A stretch of DNA of 42,772 bases, from the NCBI GenBank assembly GCA_937864265.1, contig CALMIR010000111.1, forward strand, positions 1-42,772, read 5' to 3'. Position 1 is the stretch's first letter, and every line of letters begins with the position of its first letter. A program made the position numbers and the translations under genes. The notes beneath the pieces are model-generated. The model did not search any database. It saw only the letters and a list, made by a program, of their open reading frames with translations, and was not told the DNA's origin. Of the stretch, positions 1 through 8,060 are shown piece by piece. This DNA comes from an uncultured Saprospirales bacterium (lineage in GTDB: Bacteria; Bacteroidota; Bacteroidia; Chitinophagales; Saprospiraceae).

Positions 1-28
1 AAGAACTGTATTGAGGCTTGACTTTTTG

Positions 29-54
29 GTCCTTTTGTGTCAAGACAAAAGGAC
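29..54. repeat. Perfect 10-bp inverted repeat (stem-loop)
   Basis: The arms GTCCTTTTGT (29-38) and ACAAAAGGAC (45-54) are perfectly complementary around a 6-nt loop. No clear T-run follows on either strand, so this is not a textbook intrinsic terminator. It may end transcription of a gene left of the window, or it may be a dispersed palindrome. The rest of 1-171 shows no convincing gene. Confidence 0.5.
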
Positions 55-171
55 AAAGGGCTTAGAAGTGTTATAGAGGGTGTTTCCTTTCATTTATAAA
101 AATAATTTTTTTCGGCCAGGCAACCCCACCCAACCATTCTGCATTCTCCTTTTTAAACAGGGATAAATTAG

Positions 172-720
172 ATGCAATTAGCAGTCATCCAAGCTTGCGC
201 AAAAAACGATCGAAAAGCCCAGCGACAGGTTTTCGAAGCCTATGGCAAAAGGCTTTTTGCGATCGCCTATCGCTACCTGGGCGAACGGATGGCAGCAGAA
301 GATATGGTAGCCGAAAGCTTTACCAAAATATTTGCCCATGTTCAACAAGCGCATTTTGAGAACCTGGCCGCTTTTGAAGCTTGGATCAAACGCATTACCA
401 TCAATGAATCCCTGACTTGGTTGAGAAAAAACCAAAAGATACAATGGGTGGCGCTGGAGAGCATCGATCTGCCCATTCAAGTGGATATGGATCCATCAGA
501 TTGGTCGCTACAAGAATTATTGCAGTTGATCAACCAATTGCCGGTGGGCTATCGCACCGTGATGAATTTGTTTGCCCTCGAAGGGTACTCCCATCAGGAA
601 ATTGCAGCAATGATGGACATCAGCGAAGGCACTTCCAAATCGCAATTGAGCAAGGCGCGGGTTTTATTAAAAAACAAGATGAATCAGTTAAAGGAGCATG
701 AATACCAATCCAATATTTGA
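172..720 (+). CDS. ECF-type RNA polymerase sigma factor
   Basis: A 182-residue sigma-70 family protein of ECF size. Region 2 lies at about residues 8-85 (the YRYLG..MAAEDMVAESF stretch is typical of 2.2-2.3). Region 4 lies at about 118-175, with the helix-turn-helix segment GYSHQEIAAMMDISEGTSKS. It should direct RNA polymerase to a small regulon and act in the cytoplasm. The start is an ATG at 172. Its last 23 bases overlap the next gene, which codes for a one-TM protein, the usual layout of a sigma factor with a membrane-bound inhibitor. The inducing signal cannot be read from the sequence. The family call is firm; the role is inferred. Confidence 0.9.
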   Translation: MQLAVIQACAKNDRKAQRQVFEAYGKRLFAIAYRYLGERMAAEDMVAESFTKIFAHVQQAHFENLAAFEAWIKRITINESLTWLRKNQKIQWVALESIDLPIQVDMDPSDWSLQELLQLINQLPVGYRTVMNLFALEGYSHQEIAAMMDISEGTSKSQLSKARVLLKNKMNQLKEHEYQSNI

Positions 721-1381
721 CGAAAAGTTGAAGGCGATCCTGGAACTGGCGCCTTTAGAAGAAAACCACCTGGAATGGGATGCAGAGGCGGTTTGGGCCA
801 AGATTGACTTGCCTAAAAAGAAACCCCGCGCTTGGTGGGTACTCGCGGTAGTTGGCGTCGCGCTGTTGGGTGGAGTAGGGTGGTGGTGGATGGTTCAAAC
901 CCCTCCCAATGCTGTGCCGACTTTAACCCCCAGGTTATTAGAGCCGATTTTGGAAACTTGCCCGGACGAAGTGCCGCTTTCTCCACCTCGCGCGGAAATC
1001 AACACGCCTTTGCCCAAGCTGGACAAAGCAGTCCGACAAGTTGAACCTCAGGAACCCTTAGAAATCGAAGTGATAAGCCCTCCTGAAAAACTGGACGCCG
1101 TTGCGCCGATTGCCAGCCTGGATTTGCTGGATCGCCAGCTCCTTTCCCAGCAAAGCATCAGGCCGCTTCCCGACAAAGCGGGTGTGACTATTGTGATGAG
1201 GTTGCCCGATTTGGATGAAAAACCGACGGCTACTTACTTCGTCCGCCTCTTACGCGAAATTGGCCGCTTCAACACGGAAGGAAAAATCAATTGGTACAAC
1301 CTCAATATAGAACCCCAGGAAGGCATGTCCTTCCGCATCATAACCTATAAAAACGCTGATCAAACAGCTAAAGACAATTGA
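698..1381 (+). CDS. Single-pass membrane protein, putative anti-sigma partner
   Basis: A 227-residue protein with a short cytoplasmic N-terminus, one membrane segment at about residues 46-66 (WWVLAVVGVALLGGVGWWWMV region), a proline-rich linker at about 68-125, and a C-terminal domain I do not recognise. Its start lies inside the upstream ECF sigma gene (23-nt overlap), so the two are almost certainly co-transcribed and probably translationally coupled. The N-terminus has a leucine/acidic segment (EKLKAILELAPLEEN) of the kind found in sigma-binding domains, but no canonical zinc anti-sigma motif (HxxxCxxC) is visible. Anti-sigma function is inferred from position and topology only. Confidence 0.6.
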   Translation: MNTNPIFDEKLKAILELAPLEENHLEWDAEAVWAKIDLPKKKPRAWWVLAVVGVALLGGVGWWWMVQTPPNAVPTLTPRLLEPILETCPDEVPLSPPRAEINTPLPKLDKAVRQVEPQEPLEIEVISPPEKLDAVAPIASLDLLDRQLLSQQSIRPLPDKAGVTIVMRLPDLDEKPTATYFVRLLREIGRFNTEGKINWYNLNIEPQEGMSFRIITYKNADQTAKDN

Positions 1382-1402
1382 GCTAAACTAAACTTTTCAA
1401 CC

Positions 1403-2482
1403 ATGATGAGGATTTATGTCGTCTCAGCATCCCTGATGCTGTGGGCAAGTATTGCCCAAACCCAAACCCCTGTCTTTGCAGATACCCTGATGCTGGAATT
1501 TGGCGATCGGGCTAAAGCGATTTTCCTGGCCCGCGATCGCGCAGATTACGACCTGATTGCCCGTTACGATCTCAATGCTTTGTTTCAGGAAATGTACCGC
1601 CAACTGGGCGTGGAAGATCAATCAGCCATAACGACTTTGCAAAAAAGTGACAGCGAATTGTTCAGGAATCCTTTGAGAAAAACGGATAAAAACGGGCATC
1701 GAAAATTCTTCGAGGTGTTCTACTTTAATTTTTTCATGGGTTTTTCGGGCACGACATCGCGTTCTTTTGGTCTGCCTCCGATCACCTTTCAAACCCGGAA
1801 TCCCGATGGCAGGGTTTATTTTCCCTTGGCTCTGCGGACAAATGCTGTCCCTTCCTTCAATTATGGCCTAAGTCTGAATACCGATGTTCTTATTAGCCGT
1901 CAGCCAGGATATTTTTTAAAATTGAAAACCAGCGTAGGCTACGAAAACATCAAAATCAATTTGAGGCCGGATTTGCCTTACTCCGGCGGGTATTTTGCGC
2001 CGGATGATTTATCGACGCCCTATCCGGCGGATTCATCAGGATTAATCATCCATCAGTACCTCGATAGTTTGTCCGCCTCAACGAGCCTGATGCTGAGTGG
2101 ACAACACTTGAATTCGCCGCGACCCATCCAGCAGTTTTACCTGCAATTGATGCCCACCATCACCTTGTACAATGGTTTTGAAAAAGAGGTGCTGAAATTT
2201 GGGTTTGGCATTAGGGGTGGCTTAGACCCTTGGGTTTGGCTGGCACCTTTGAAAACACTTTCTGGAATTACCGATTATCTGTATGATGTGCCTGGAAAAT
2301 CCATCTATATCGGGCGGCACAACTTCCAATTCGGCTATGTTTTTCAAGTGGGTTATCGGGCGGTCAATTTTTTTGCCACCTACATGCCCAATGCCTACAC
2401 GCTTTATGAATCGGGCGAAGACTTCACAACCACCGAACATCGGGGAAGCGTTTTGTCAATGGGTATCCGGTTGGGAAGGTGA
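1403..2482 (+). CDS. Exported protein, probably an outer-membrane barrel, unknown function
   Basis: A 359-residue protein with a Sec signal peptide (about residues 1-20, hydrophobic core then AQTQ). The mature part from about residue 105 is rich in alternating aromatic/polar stretches (FFMGFSGTTS, YFLKLKTSVGYENIKINL, FQFGYVFQVGYRAVNFFATY) that resemble beta-strands of an outer-membrane barrel, and it ends close to such a strand. No family is recognised with certainty. It starts 21 nt after the putative anti-sigma gene on the same strand, so the three genes probably form one operon, and this could be the target or sensor of the sigma system. That role is inference. Confidence 0.6.
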   Translation: MMRIYVVSASLMLWASIAQTQTPVFADTLMLEFGDRAKAIFLARDRADYDLIARYDLNALFQEMYRQLGVEDQSAITTLQKSDSELFRNPLRKTDKNGHRKFFEVFYFNFFMGFSGTTSRSFGLPPITFQTRNPDGRVYFPLALRTNAVPSFNYGLSLNTDVLISRQPGYFLKLKTSVGYENIKINLRPDLPYSGGYFAPDDLSTPYPADSSGLIIHQYLDSLSASTSLMLSGQHLNSPRPIQQFYLQLMPTITLYNGFEKEVLKFGFGIRGGLDPWVWLAPLKTLSGITDYLYDVPGKSIYIGRHNFQFGYVFQVGYRAVNFFATYMPNAYTLYESGEDFTTTEHRGSVLSMGIRLGR

Positions 2483-2550
2483 TACTTTTCTAAAAACGCT
2501 TTTTACTCATCTAGAATTTTTTCAAAATTTTTTAATCATTTTGATACTAA

Positions 2551-2911
2551 AGGCTTTTGTGGTTGAATGTGCCTTGGTATTCTGGCTGTAGCAGGCATGT
2601 GTCGGTATGATTTGAAATCACCCCATGCTTGATGTAAAAGGAAGTCTTTGTGTACGCTTGTGGGCTTTTGTGGTTCAAAAAAAATCCACATGGCTCCAGG
2701 GGTTAAGATGGCGCTACGCTGTAGCGCGCTGGCGGGGCTATATCGGGGCGACAAAGATACCGTTCCTCCGGAACGAGCGCGTTGTGTGAGTTCTAGCTCG
2801 ATCGCGTTGAGCAGGAGTGTGATGTCAAGATGCGTACTGCCACCGCTTCGCGGTTCAAGCATGGAGCAGCCTGGCATGTGTCGGTATGATTTTGAATCAC
2901 GCCGACACTTC
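2551..2911 (+). repeat. Modular palindromic repeat, copy R1
   Basis: This gene-free stretch of about 440 bp carries a composite repeat that recurs in inverted orientation at 42016-42430. In order it holds: a GGCTTTTGTGGTT box (2552-2564, again at 2663-2675); a GGTTAAGATGG lead into hairpin GCGCTAC/GCT/GTAGCGC (2711-2727); a TCGGGGCGACAAA box (2743-2755); hairpin CGTTCC/TCC/GGAACG (2761-2775); hairpin ACCGC/TTC/GCGGT (2842-2854); and a GGAGCAG segment followed by a longer hairpin with arms GTGTCGG (2878-2884) and CCGACAC (2902-2908). The GGCATGTGTCGGTATGAT part also occurs at 2594-2611. No convincing ORF is present. Confidence 0.8.
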
Positions 2912-2923
2912 TTCGCGCACTTT

Positions 2924-3784
2924 CTAAGCGGGAAAATACGAAGATATGCCGCACCATTCACAACTCATGGCCCATAACTGCCTGGCATCCTCCTCATGGT
3001 AAGAGCCTTCTGAGGAAGACTTCGGCTTGCACTTATCCCAGTACAAACCACTCTTTCCGCTTGCTTCGGGGGCGCTGGCTAAAAACACCTGGGTCGCAGC
3101 GCCTTCCTCCGGGCTTACACCGCCACTGCGCCGAATTTTCCAGGCCAGGCTGTGCAACCAATTGGTGTGTTTGACCCCAATATCCGTTTTTACAAGTCCG
3201 GGTTGAACGCAGTTGATGTGGATGTGCTGGTCGGGCTTCAGGCGATGGAATTCATAGGTAAAGAGCAAATTAGCCAGTTTAGATTGGGCGTAAGAACGAA
3301 GCCCGTGGTATTTGCTTTCCAACGATACGTCGTCTAGGTTGATTCTTTTCCATTGGAAATGGGAATCGGAGCCGACGTTGACAACTCGCCCTTCTTTCGA
3401 CAGCCGCAGCAGTGGATACAGCAAGTGCGTCAATAAATAGTAGGAAAGGTGGTTGACGGCAAAGACTTCTTCGATTCCGTCCACCGTGATGATCCTGTCG
3501 GTGTTCCAAATGCCGGCGTTATTGACGAGGACATCGATTTTGGGGAATTGCTGCTCAATTTGAGTGGCCAATTTCCTGATGGAAGCCTGTTGCGACAAAT
3601 CGGCAGTTATCAGGTGCAGTTGAGCATTTGGGCTTTCCTGGTGGATTTTATCTAAAGCAATTTCGCCTTTTTGTTGGCTCCTGGCCACGAGAATTACCTC
3701 GTGTCCTTTGGCGGCTAAGGCTTTGGCTGTAGCAAAGCCCAGACCCGAAGTGGCTCCGGTTACTATGGATGTTTTAAGACTCAT
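2924..3784 (-). CDS. Short-chain dehydrogenase/reductase (SDR)
   Basis: A 286-residue classical-type SDR of the retinol-dehydrogenase/WW-oxidoreductase-like group. It has the nucleotide-binding motif TGATSGLG (residues 9-16), the structural NNAG (88-91), a Ser in NVGSDSH (139 or 141) and the catalytic YAQSK (Tyr165, Lys169). It probably reduces or oxidises a carbonyl/alcohol with NADP(H), since an Arg follows the second beta-strand (VARS). The substrate cannot be told from sequence. It is the last gene of a minus-strand run but is 108 bp from the LptE-like gene, so it may have its own promoter. Its 3' end abuts repeat R1. Confidence 0.9.
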   Translation of the reverse strand: MSLKTSIVTGATSGLGFATAKALAAKGHEVILVARSQQKGEIALDKIHQESPNAQLHLITADLSQQASIRKLATQIEQQFPKIDVLVNNAGIWNTDRIITVDGIEEVFAVNHLSYYLLTHLLYPLLRLSKEGRVVNVGSDSHFQWKRINLDDVSLESKYHGLRSYAQSKLANLLFTYEFHRLKPDQHIHINCVQPGLVKTDIGVKHTNWLHSLAWKIRRSGGVSPEEGAATQVFLASAPEASGKSGLYWDKCKPKSSSEGSYHEEDARQLWAMSCEWCGISSYFPA

Positions 3785-3892
3785 TCGTTGTATTTTTTTA
3801 CTCAGTTAGAGTTTTCTTAACAAGATTTTGTAATCAAAAAAATAAGTTCCTTAGAAAATTGCTAAACTTGATTTTTAGAAATAGCAACCCGA

Positions 3893-4384
3893 TTACCAAT
3901 CGTTGAAAGCGGCATTGAAAATATCTTCCATCAATTGTTTAGAAATTTCATTGATGGCATCGTCTTCGATACTAGCCAAATCGGTGCTCACCGGGAAATC
4001 AAAGAAAAAGGGGAAGTTCTTTTTCCAACCTTTGTCTTCCTCCACATGATTGATGTATTCGACAGCCAGGTTCACATTGAGTCGGTTGATCGAAGCGGTT
4101 TCTCCGGTGCTGGGCGCTTCAGAAGTAACATCGTAGCGAACGATGGTGGCGGCAAATTCCACATGGGGCTCAAGTTCTGAAAAAACCAGTTTTGATTCTA
4201 CCCGGATTTTTTCCTTCAGGTTTTCCGTTAGGGTTTGGGGCAGGGTAGGAGGGGAGTTGGTCGTTGTATTTTGAAAGGTAGAGACGTAGTAATTGCTGTA
4301 CTTGCTGTAATCGATACTAAAGCCCTTGAAAGAGTAGCATCCTCCTGCCCAAATAAGCACAAACACTGCCCAAATAAATCTCAT
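3893..4384 (-). CDS. lptE: LptE-like LPS assembly lipoprotein
   Basis: A 163-residue lipoprotein. The signal sequence ends in a lipobox-like WAGGC with the modified Cys at residue 16, followed at once by YSFKGFSI, the usual opening of Bacteroidota LptE family members. The rest is a small alpha/beta domain with the pattern VSTFQNTT...LPQTLTENLKEKIRVES, matching the family, in which a conserved early segment precedes a helix that packs on the LptD barrel. LptE plugs LptD and helps place lipopolysaccharide in the outer leaflet. LptD is not in this window. Neighbouring genes for an Omp85-type barrel and a glycosyltransferase fit an envelope setting. Confidence 0.8.
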   Translation of the reverse strand: MRFIWAVFVLIWAGGCYSFKGFSIDYSKYSNYYVSTFQNTTTNSPPTLPQTLTENLKEKIRVESKLVFSELEPHVEFAATIVRYDVTSEAPSTGETASINRLNVNLAVEYINHVEEDKGWKKNFPFFFDFPVSTDLASIEDDAINEISKQLMEDIFNAAFNDW

Positions 4385-4466
4385 AGCGGATTTTTAAAGG
4401 CAAAGATAAACAAGGAGCCATTTGTTTTTCAACATTAACGCTTTGTTCAGAGTTTGTGGTCGGTTT

Positions 4467-5162
4467 TTACCTATTCAGTAAGGAGCGATAAGTTTTTACC
4501 ATAATCGGTTGAGGACATTTCAACCAAAACAATACAAACATAAGCAGATTGACCAGATTTACTTTGAAATAGGAATTGCGCTCGTATTTTCTAGCCGAAA
4601 CTTGGGCATCATTGGGGATAATGTGCAGAAAGTAGCCTTTTTTTTTCAGCCTTTTGGTCAACTCAAAGTCCTCCATAATCAGGTAATCTTCCCGAAATCC
4701 GCCCATTTGCTCAAAAATCTTTTTCTTAATGAAAAGCGTTTGGTCACCCCCGCCAGCAAAAAAACCGTCCTTTTTGGTATATCGGGCATTGTACCGAAGC
4801 AATGGATGGGTGGAGTCGAAGCGATAGCTAAACCAACCGAAATCGGCCTTTTGTTCTATCGCTTTTGAAATATCCTGATAAAAACTCGGCGGAGGCAACA
4901 CATCGGCGTGTACGAAATACAAGACAGTACCAGAGGCGTAGCGCGCTCCACAATTCATCTGGGTTGCACGGCAGGATTGATCGGCTGTAATGACCGTAGC
5001 GCCATGCAACTTGGCCAGTTCCCCAGTACGATCGGTCGTTTTAGGCGCATTGACCACTATGATTTCACCCTCGTCTGCGGGAAGATGCGTCTTGAAGTGC
5101 AGCAATAACTGGCTGATGCGTTCGGCTTCGTTCAAAGTAGGGATAATGATACTGAGCTTCAT
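4467..5162 (-). CDS. TIGR04283-type family 2 glycosyltransferase
   Basis: A 231-residue GT-A fold protein matching the small glycosyltransferases catalogued as TIGR04283 ('arsenosugar biosynthesis' type). Visible motifs are SIIIPTLNEAERI (4-16), the metal-site region VHADVLPPP (84-92), GGGDQ (137-141) and MEDFEL (163-168). The first nucleotide-binding Asp motif, usually VDGGSTD, here reads VNAPKTTD (37-44). There are no arsenic methylation genes nearby, so the arsenosugar label should not be taken as the role. The start is 47 bp downstream of the Omp85-type gene on the same strand, suggesting co-transcription. It may modify a glycan or lipid of the envelope (inference). Confidence 0.8.
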   Translation of the reverse strand: MKLSIIIPTLNEAERISQLLLHFKTHLPADEGEIIVVNAPKTTDRTGELAKLHGATVITADQSCRATQMNCGARYASGTVLYFVHADVLPPPSFYQDISKAIEQKADFGWFSYRFDSTHPLLRYNARYTKKDGFFAGGGDQTLFIKKKIFEQMGGFREDYLIMEDFELTKRLKKKGYFLHIIPNDAQVSARKYERNSYFKVNLVNLLMFVLFWLKCPQPIMVKTYRSLLNR

Positions 5163-5209
5163 GTGTCAGGAAATTAAGTAGTGTGCAAAAAAAAGTCCTT
5201 GCCTTAGCA

Positions 5210-6286
5210 CTAAAATGCTTCTCCAATCGTAAAATAGTAGCCGATGGCTTGTTGACCAAAACCAATGTCTAGCCTTAGATTGATGTGTTCTTTTTTGTCC
5301 AAAGAGTAGCGCAGCCCTGCTCCGGCGTTGTAGCGGTTGTATTTCCAAGCCCAGTGCCCCAAGTCGGGGGTTACATTCCCTACACTTGTGAAAAGCACGG
5401 CACCAAAACGGCCTTTCAACTTTGTCCTGTATTCTATTTGTAACAAAGCCAGGTGCTTGTCCCTGAAACGGCCTTCGTAAAAACCCCGCGCTTTTTTACT
5501 ACCGCCCAACAACATCAATTCATTGAATGGTGCTTCGCCCGCTATACTGCCAGCAAATAAATTAAAGGCCAAAATATGATTGGTGTTCAGGCTCAAAAAC
5601 GAACTGGCATCTATTGTAAAGCGGCTAAAATTAAAATCGCTGCCCAGGGCCTTACTGTTCCAAAAGGCAGTGGCCTCAAGTACGATGCCTTTCCGAGAAT
5701 AGAAAATATGATCGCGGGTATCCCAAATGCTTATCAAGCCCAAGCCAGAGACAACCCCGCCTGAGCCACCGGTGATGGTTCCTGAAATAAGTTGCCCGCC
5801 AACTTCCCGACTACCTATTTGGTAATTGTCCCACCAATACCTGAAACCTGTGTAGAACTGAGGCAGTACTTGATACAGTAAATTGAAGCGAAATCGCGGA
5901 TAGTTGACTTCGTATTGCTCCACATAATCAGTCGCTTCCTGGTTGCCAATGCCATAGTAGTTGTAGAAGTAGCGGTAGTAGCCCAGTTCGCCTTTCGCAA
6001 TCCATCGGTTATCGTCCCAGAATACTTGATAGGGAAGGTATAGCAGCACCTGCTTGTTGAGGGTGTAAGCGATGCCGGTTTGGATTTGGGAAGGACGAGA
6101 ATCGTCGTCAGGAAAATAAAAAGCCCAAATACCTGCTCCACCAAAGCCAAGCCGAGTTTCCGGCAGGTAAAAAACTACGGGGTAAGCGGCAAGGCTGTAA
6201 GACTTGTCGGGGATGCTGTCCTGTGCGCTGCTGCCATGTGATAGCAGGCAGCATGCAAGTAGAAGAAAGTGTAGCTTAAATGCCAT
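5210..6286 (-). CDS. Omp85/BamA-type outer-membrane barrel protein without POTRA domains
   Basis: A 358-residue protein with a Sec signal peptide (residues 1-21, cleavage near SSAQ). The barrel-like remainder carries two hallmarks of the Omp85 superfamily: an SIWDTRDH segment (about 187-193) and the loop-6 motif GGSKKARGFYEGRFRD (261-276, matching the usual VRGY/F). It ends in a C-terminal aromatic residue (GEAF). At this length it can hold only the barrel, with no POTRA repeats, as in the short surface-antigen group. Its role is probably outer-membrane insertion, translocation or lipid-related transport, but it is unknown. It is the first gene of a minus-strand envelope cluster and lies divergent from the gene at 6444. 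Confidence 0.8.
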   Translation of the reverse strand: MAFKLHFLLLACCLLSHGSSAQDSIPDKSYSLAAYPVVFYLPETRLGFGGAGIWAFYFPDDDSRPSQIQTGIAYTLNKQVLLYLPYQVFWDDNRWIAKGELGYYRYFYNYYGIGNQEATDYVEQYEVNYPRFRFNLLYQVLPQFYTGFRYWWDNYQIGSREVGGQLISGTITGGSGGVVSGLGLISIWDTRDHIFYSRKGIVLEATAFWNSKALGSDFNFSRFTIDASSFLSLNTNHILAFNLFAGSIAGEAPFNELMLLGGSKKARGFYEGRFRDKHLALLQIEYRTKLKGRFGAVLFTSVGNVTPDLGHWAWKYNRYNAGAGLRYSLDKKEHINLRLDIGFGQQAIGYYFTIGEAF

Positions 6287-6443
6287 GCTGATAATTGTCC
6301 TACAAAAACATGAATAAATTACGGATAATGGTATGTGTCCGGTTTTAGAAATAGAGCGTTTGTAAGGGTAGCGTTATAATTTTATTCCTAAAAAGACGCA
6401 TAATAAGTAATTTTTCTGCGTTACTAAACAAAAAAGTGACAAA

Positions 6444-7064
6444 ATGAAATTGTTTCCTTTTCTGTTATTGCTGTTTGCTGCTGTGCCTATTCATGCACAA
6501 GATTCCATCCGCTATACCGCCGACTTTCAGTTCACGCCAGGGGTATATGTCCGTTTTCAAAACTGGAAATACAACGATCCGCTGTTGCCCAAAGACATTA
6601 TTACTGATTTGGACAAGAGTTCATCCAAGTTTTTCCAATACCTTTTGCGGGAAGAGCAATTCCGCTACCCCGAAAACAACAAAATTGTTTACCAAAAAAC
6701 AGGGGAAATCTTTGGCTATTCAACTGGTAGAGAAGTGTATTATAAAAAACAGTACTTGTTTGAGGTGATTGGTGCTATTTGCCTGTTGAAGGAAGTAGAT
6801 GTGGTGGACAAATACTCTTCTTTTATCAATCCCGGAGAGCAATACGAAGCGGCTCGCAAGAAAGGCAGTGGAAAATTGTATATTTTAGATTTTAAAACCG
6901 GGCGCTTTTTTAAGAGTAAAAAGTCAGAGGTGGAAGCCATATTTAAACGAGACCCAGCGCTGTATGCTCAATATAAAGCAGCCAAAGGAAAGTCTAAAAC
7001 CAAGATACAGAACTACATCAAAGAATACAATTTTAAGCATCCGATCTATTTTGCAAAACAGTAG
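6444..7064 (+). CDS. Exported protein of unknown function
   Basis: A 206-residue protein with a clear signal peptide (residues 1-18, MKLFPFLLLLFAAVPIHAQ). The mature part has the pattern DFQFTPGVYVRFQNWKYNDPLLPKD near the start, a predicted mixed alpha/beta middle, and a very Lys-rich C-terminal third from about residue 135 with the segment YILDFKTGRFFKSKKSEVEAIFKRD. The general look (short exported protein starting 'TPGVY..F..F..N.P') is common in Bacteroidota genomes, but I do not know its function. It is convergent with the NUDIX gene, with an 11-bp gap, and divergent from the Omp85-type gene. Confidence 0.65.
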   Translation: MKLFPFLLLLFAAVPIHAQDSIRYTADFQFTPGVYVRFQNWKYNDPLLPKDIITDLDKSSSKFFQYLLREEQFRYPENNKIVYQKTGEIFGYSTGREVYYKKQYLFEVIGAICLLKEVDVVDKYSSFINPGEQYEAARKKGSGKLYILDFKTGRFFKSKKSEVEAIFKRDPALYAQYKAAKGKSKTKIQNYIKEYNFKHPIYFAKQ

Positions 7065-7075
7065 AGCGCCAAGTG

Positions 7076-7588
7076 CTAAGCCGTATGCCCAGGGCTAGAA
7101 ACCAATACAATGCCTTCTAATTCTTCTTTCATTTCCAGCAATTGCATATTCTGGTCGTATAGGGCATCCATTACAAAGGTTTTTTGACGGGCCAGATATT
7201 GGTAAATGTGCCAATCGGTAGGAGGCGTTGGCAATTCAGATAATTGGTCAAAATCAATCCATTCCAGTGTACCTTCGTCGCAGGGTGGGGGAGGAAGGTA
7301 GGGAATTTCTGCCCAATAAATATAACATTGCCAATTATAATCATTAGGGGCACTTTCGACCAAAACACCGCCAAATCGGATATTTTCCTTACTCAATTCA
7401 ATGCCTGCTTCCTCTTTGGTTTCCCGGATGGCTGCATCAATGGGTCTTTCGTGAGGGTCTAATTTGCCGCCTACGGGTACATATAGGTCTTTATTAGGCA
7501 TTTTGTTTCGCCGGAGCAATAGCAGTTGTTCCTCGTTTTTTAGTACTACCATGGCGGCAGTGCGTTTGATTCCCGGATTTACCTCCAT
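7076..7588 (-). CDS. NUDIX hydrolase
   Basis: A 170-residue protein with a complete Nudix box at residues 41-63: G-x5-E (Gly41 to Glu47), then x7, R55-E56, E59-E60 and Gly62. The flanking sheet segments AAMVVLKNEEQLLLLRR and YVPVGGKLD are typical of the MutT/8-oxo-dGTPase-like or ADP-ribose group. It should hydrolyse a nucleoside diphosphate linked to another moiety, using Mg2+. The exact substrate is not readable. The reading frame closes with a stop just after the neighbouring gene's stop (convergent). The upstream region leads into the L31 promoter in the opposite direction. Confidence 0.88.
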   Translation of the reverse strand: MEVNPGIKRTAAMVVLKNEEQLLLLRRNKMPNKDLYVPVGGKLDPHERPIDAAIRETKEEAGIELSKENIRFGGVLVESAPNDYNWQCYIYWAEIPYLPPPPCDEGTLEWIDFDQLSELPTPPTDWHIYQYLARQKTFVMDALYDQNMQLLEMKEELEGIVLVSSPGHTA

Positions 7589-7698
7589 GATTACAGGCTT
7601 AGTTTTTCTATTTTACATCGGTTCAGCAAACAAATATCAACTATTTTTTATTCGCAAAAAACTTAGTGAAGTTATTTTTTATTTTTGAAGAAATAACT

Positions 7699-7706
7699 TA
7701 ACTTTG
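7699..7706 (+). promoter_or_regulatory. Bacteroidota-type -7 element before the L31 gene
   Basis: TAACTTTG matches the Bacteroidota -7 consensus TAnnTTTG and lies 31 nt before the L31 start codon. A clear -33 TTTG at the usual distance is not visible, although a T-rich tract sits there. Confidence 0.5.
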
Positions 7707-7736
7707 CCCGCCAATTAAAAGAAAATTTTTGATTTT

Positions 7737-8000
7737 ATGAAAAAAGGTATTCATCCTGAAAGTTATAGAATGGTGGTATTCAAGGATTTATCATCCGATG
7801 AAGGCTTTTTAGGCCGTTCCTGCGCCTCTACAAAGGACACTGTAGTTTGGGAAGATGGTAAAGAATACCCATTGATCAAGATGGAAATCTCCAGTTTCAC
7901 GCATCCTTTTTTCACTGGAAAAATGAAATTCGTGGATACAGCTGGTCGTATCGATAAATTCAACAAGAAATTTGCGAATTCCAGGTTTGCGGCCAAATGA
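7737..8000 (+). CDS. rpmE2: 50S ribosomal protein L31, type B
   Basis: An 87-residue protein starting [20 protein letters not shown] and containing [24 protein letters not shown], diagnostic of type B L31. It has a single Cys and lacks the CxxC pair of zinc-binding type A L31, so it belongs to the zinc-independent class. It bridges the two ribosomal subunits. It stands alone, with its own -7-like promoter element upstream and a strong intrinsic terminator 20 bp after the stop, so it is probably a monocistronic unit. In many bacteria the zinc-free form replaces the zinc form under zinc limitation, but in Bacteroidota it is often the only L31. No Zur box is evident. Confidence 0.97.
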   Translation: MKKGIHPESYRMVVFKDLSSDEGFLGRSCASTKDTVVWEDGKEYPLIKMEISSFTHPFFTGKMKFVDTAGRIDKFNKKFANSRFAAK

Positions 8001-8020
8001 TTCCATTTTGATCCGACTGG

Positions 8021-8060
8021 AAAAAGCTCCTTTACTCAGCAAAGGAGCTTTTTTCATTTT
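8021..8060 (+). terminator. Intrinsic terminator after L31
   Basis: A perfect 13-bp stem (8021-8033 with 8041-8053), built around AGCTCC/GGAGCT with a 7-nt loop, is followed by a T-rich tract. It sits 20 bp past the L31 stop codon. Confidence 0.93.

Noticed and set aside
832-1044. Small plus-strand frame inside the first anti-sigma-like gene
   Set aside because: It is an out-of-frame shadow of the real gene with no independent support.
2536-2961. 141-codon open frame on the minus strand across repeat R1
   Set aside because: It runs through the palindromic repeat and into the 3' end of the SDR gene, resembles no known family, and the matching part of R2 does not keep the same frame over the full length.
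4467-5162. Arsenosugar biosynthesis as the function of the glycosyltransferase
   Set aside because: The label comes from the family name only. No arsenic methyltransferase or radical SAM partner is present in the window, and a key motif differs.
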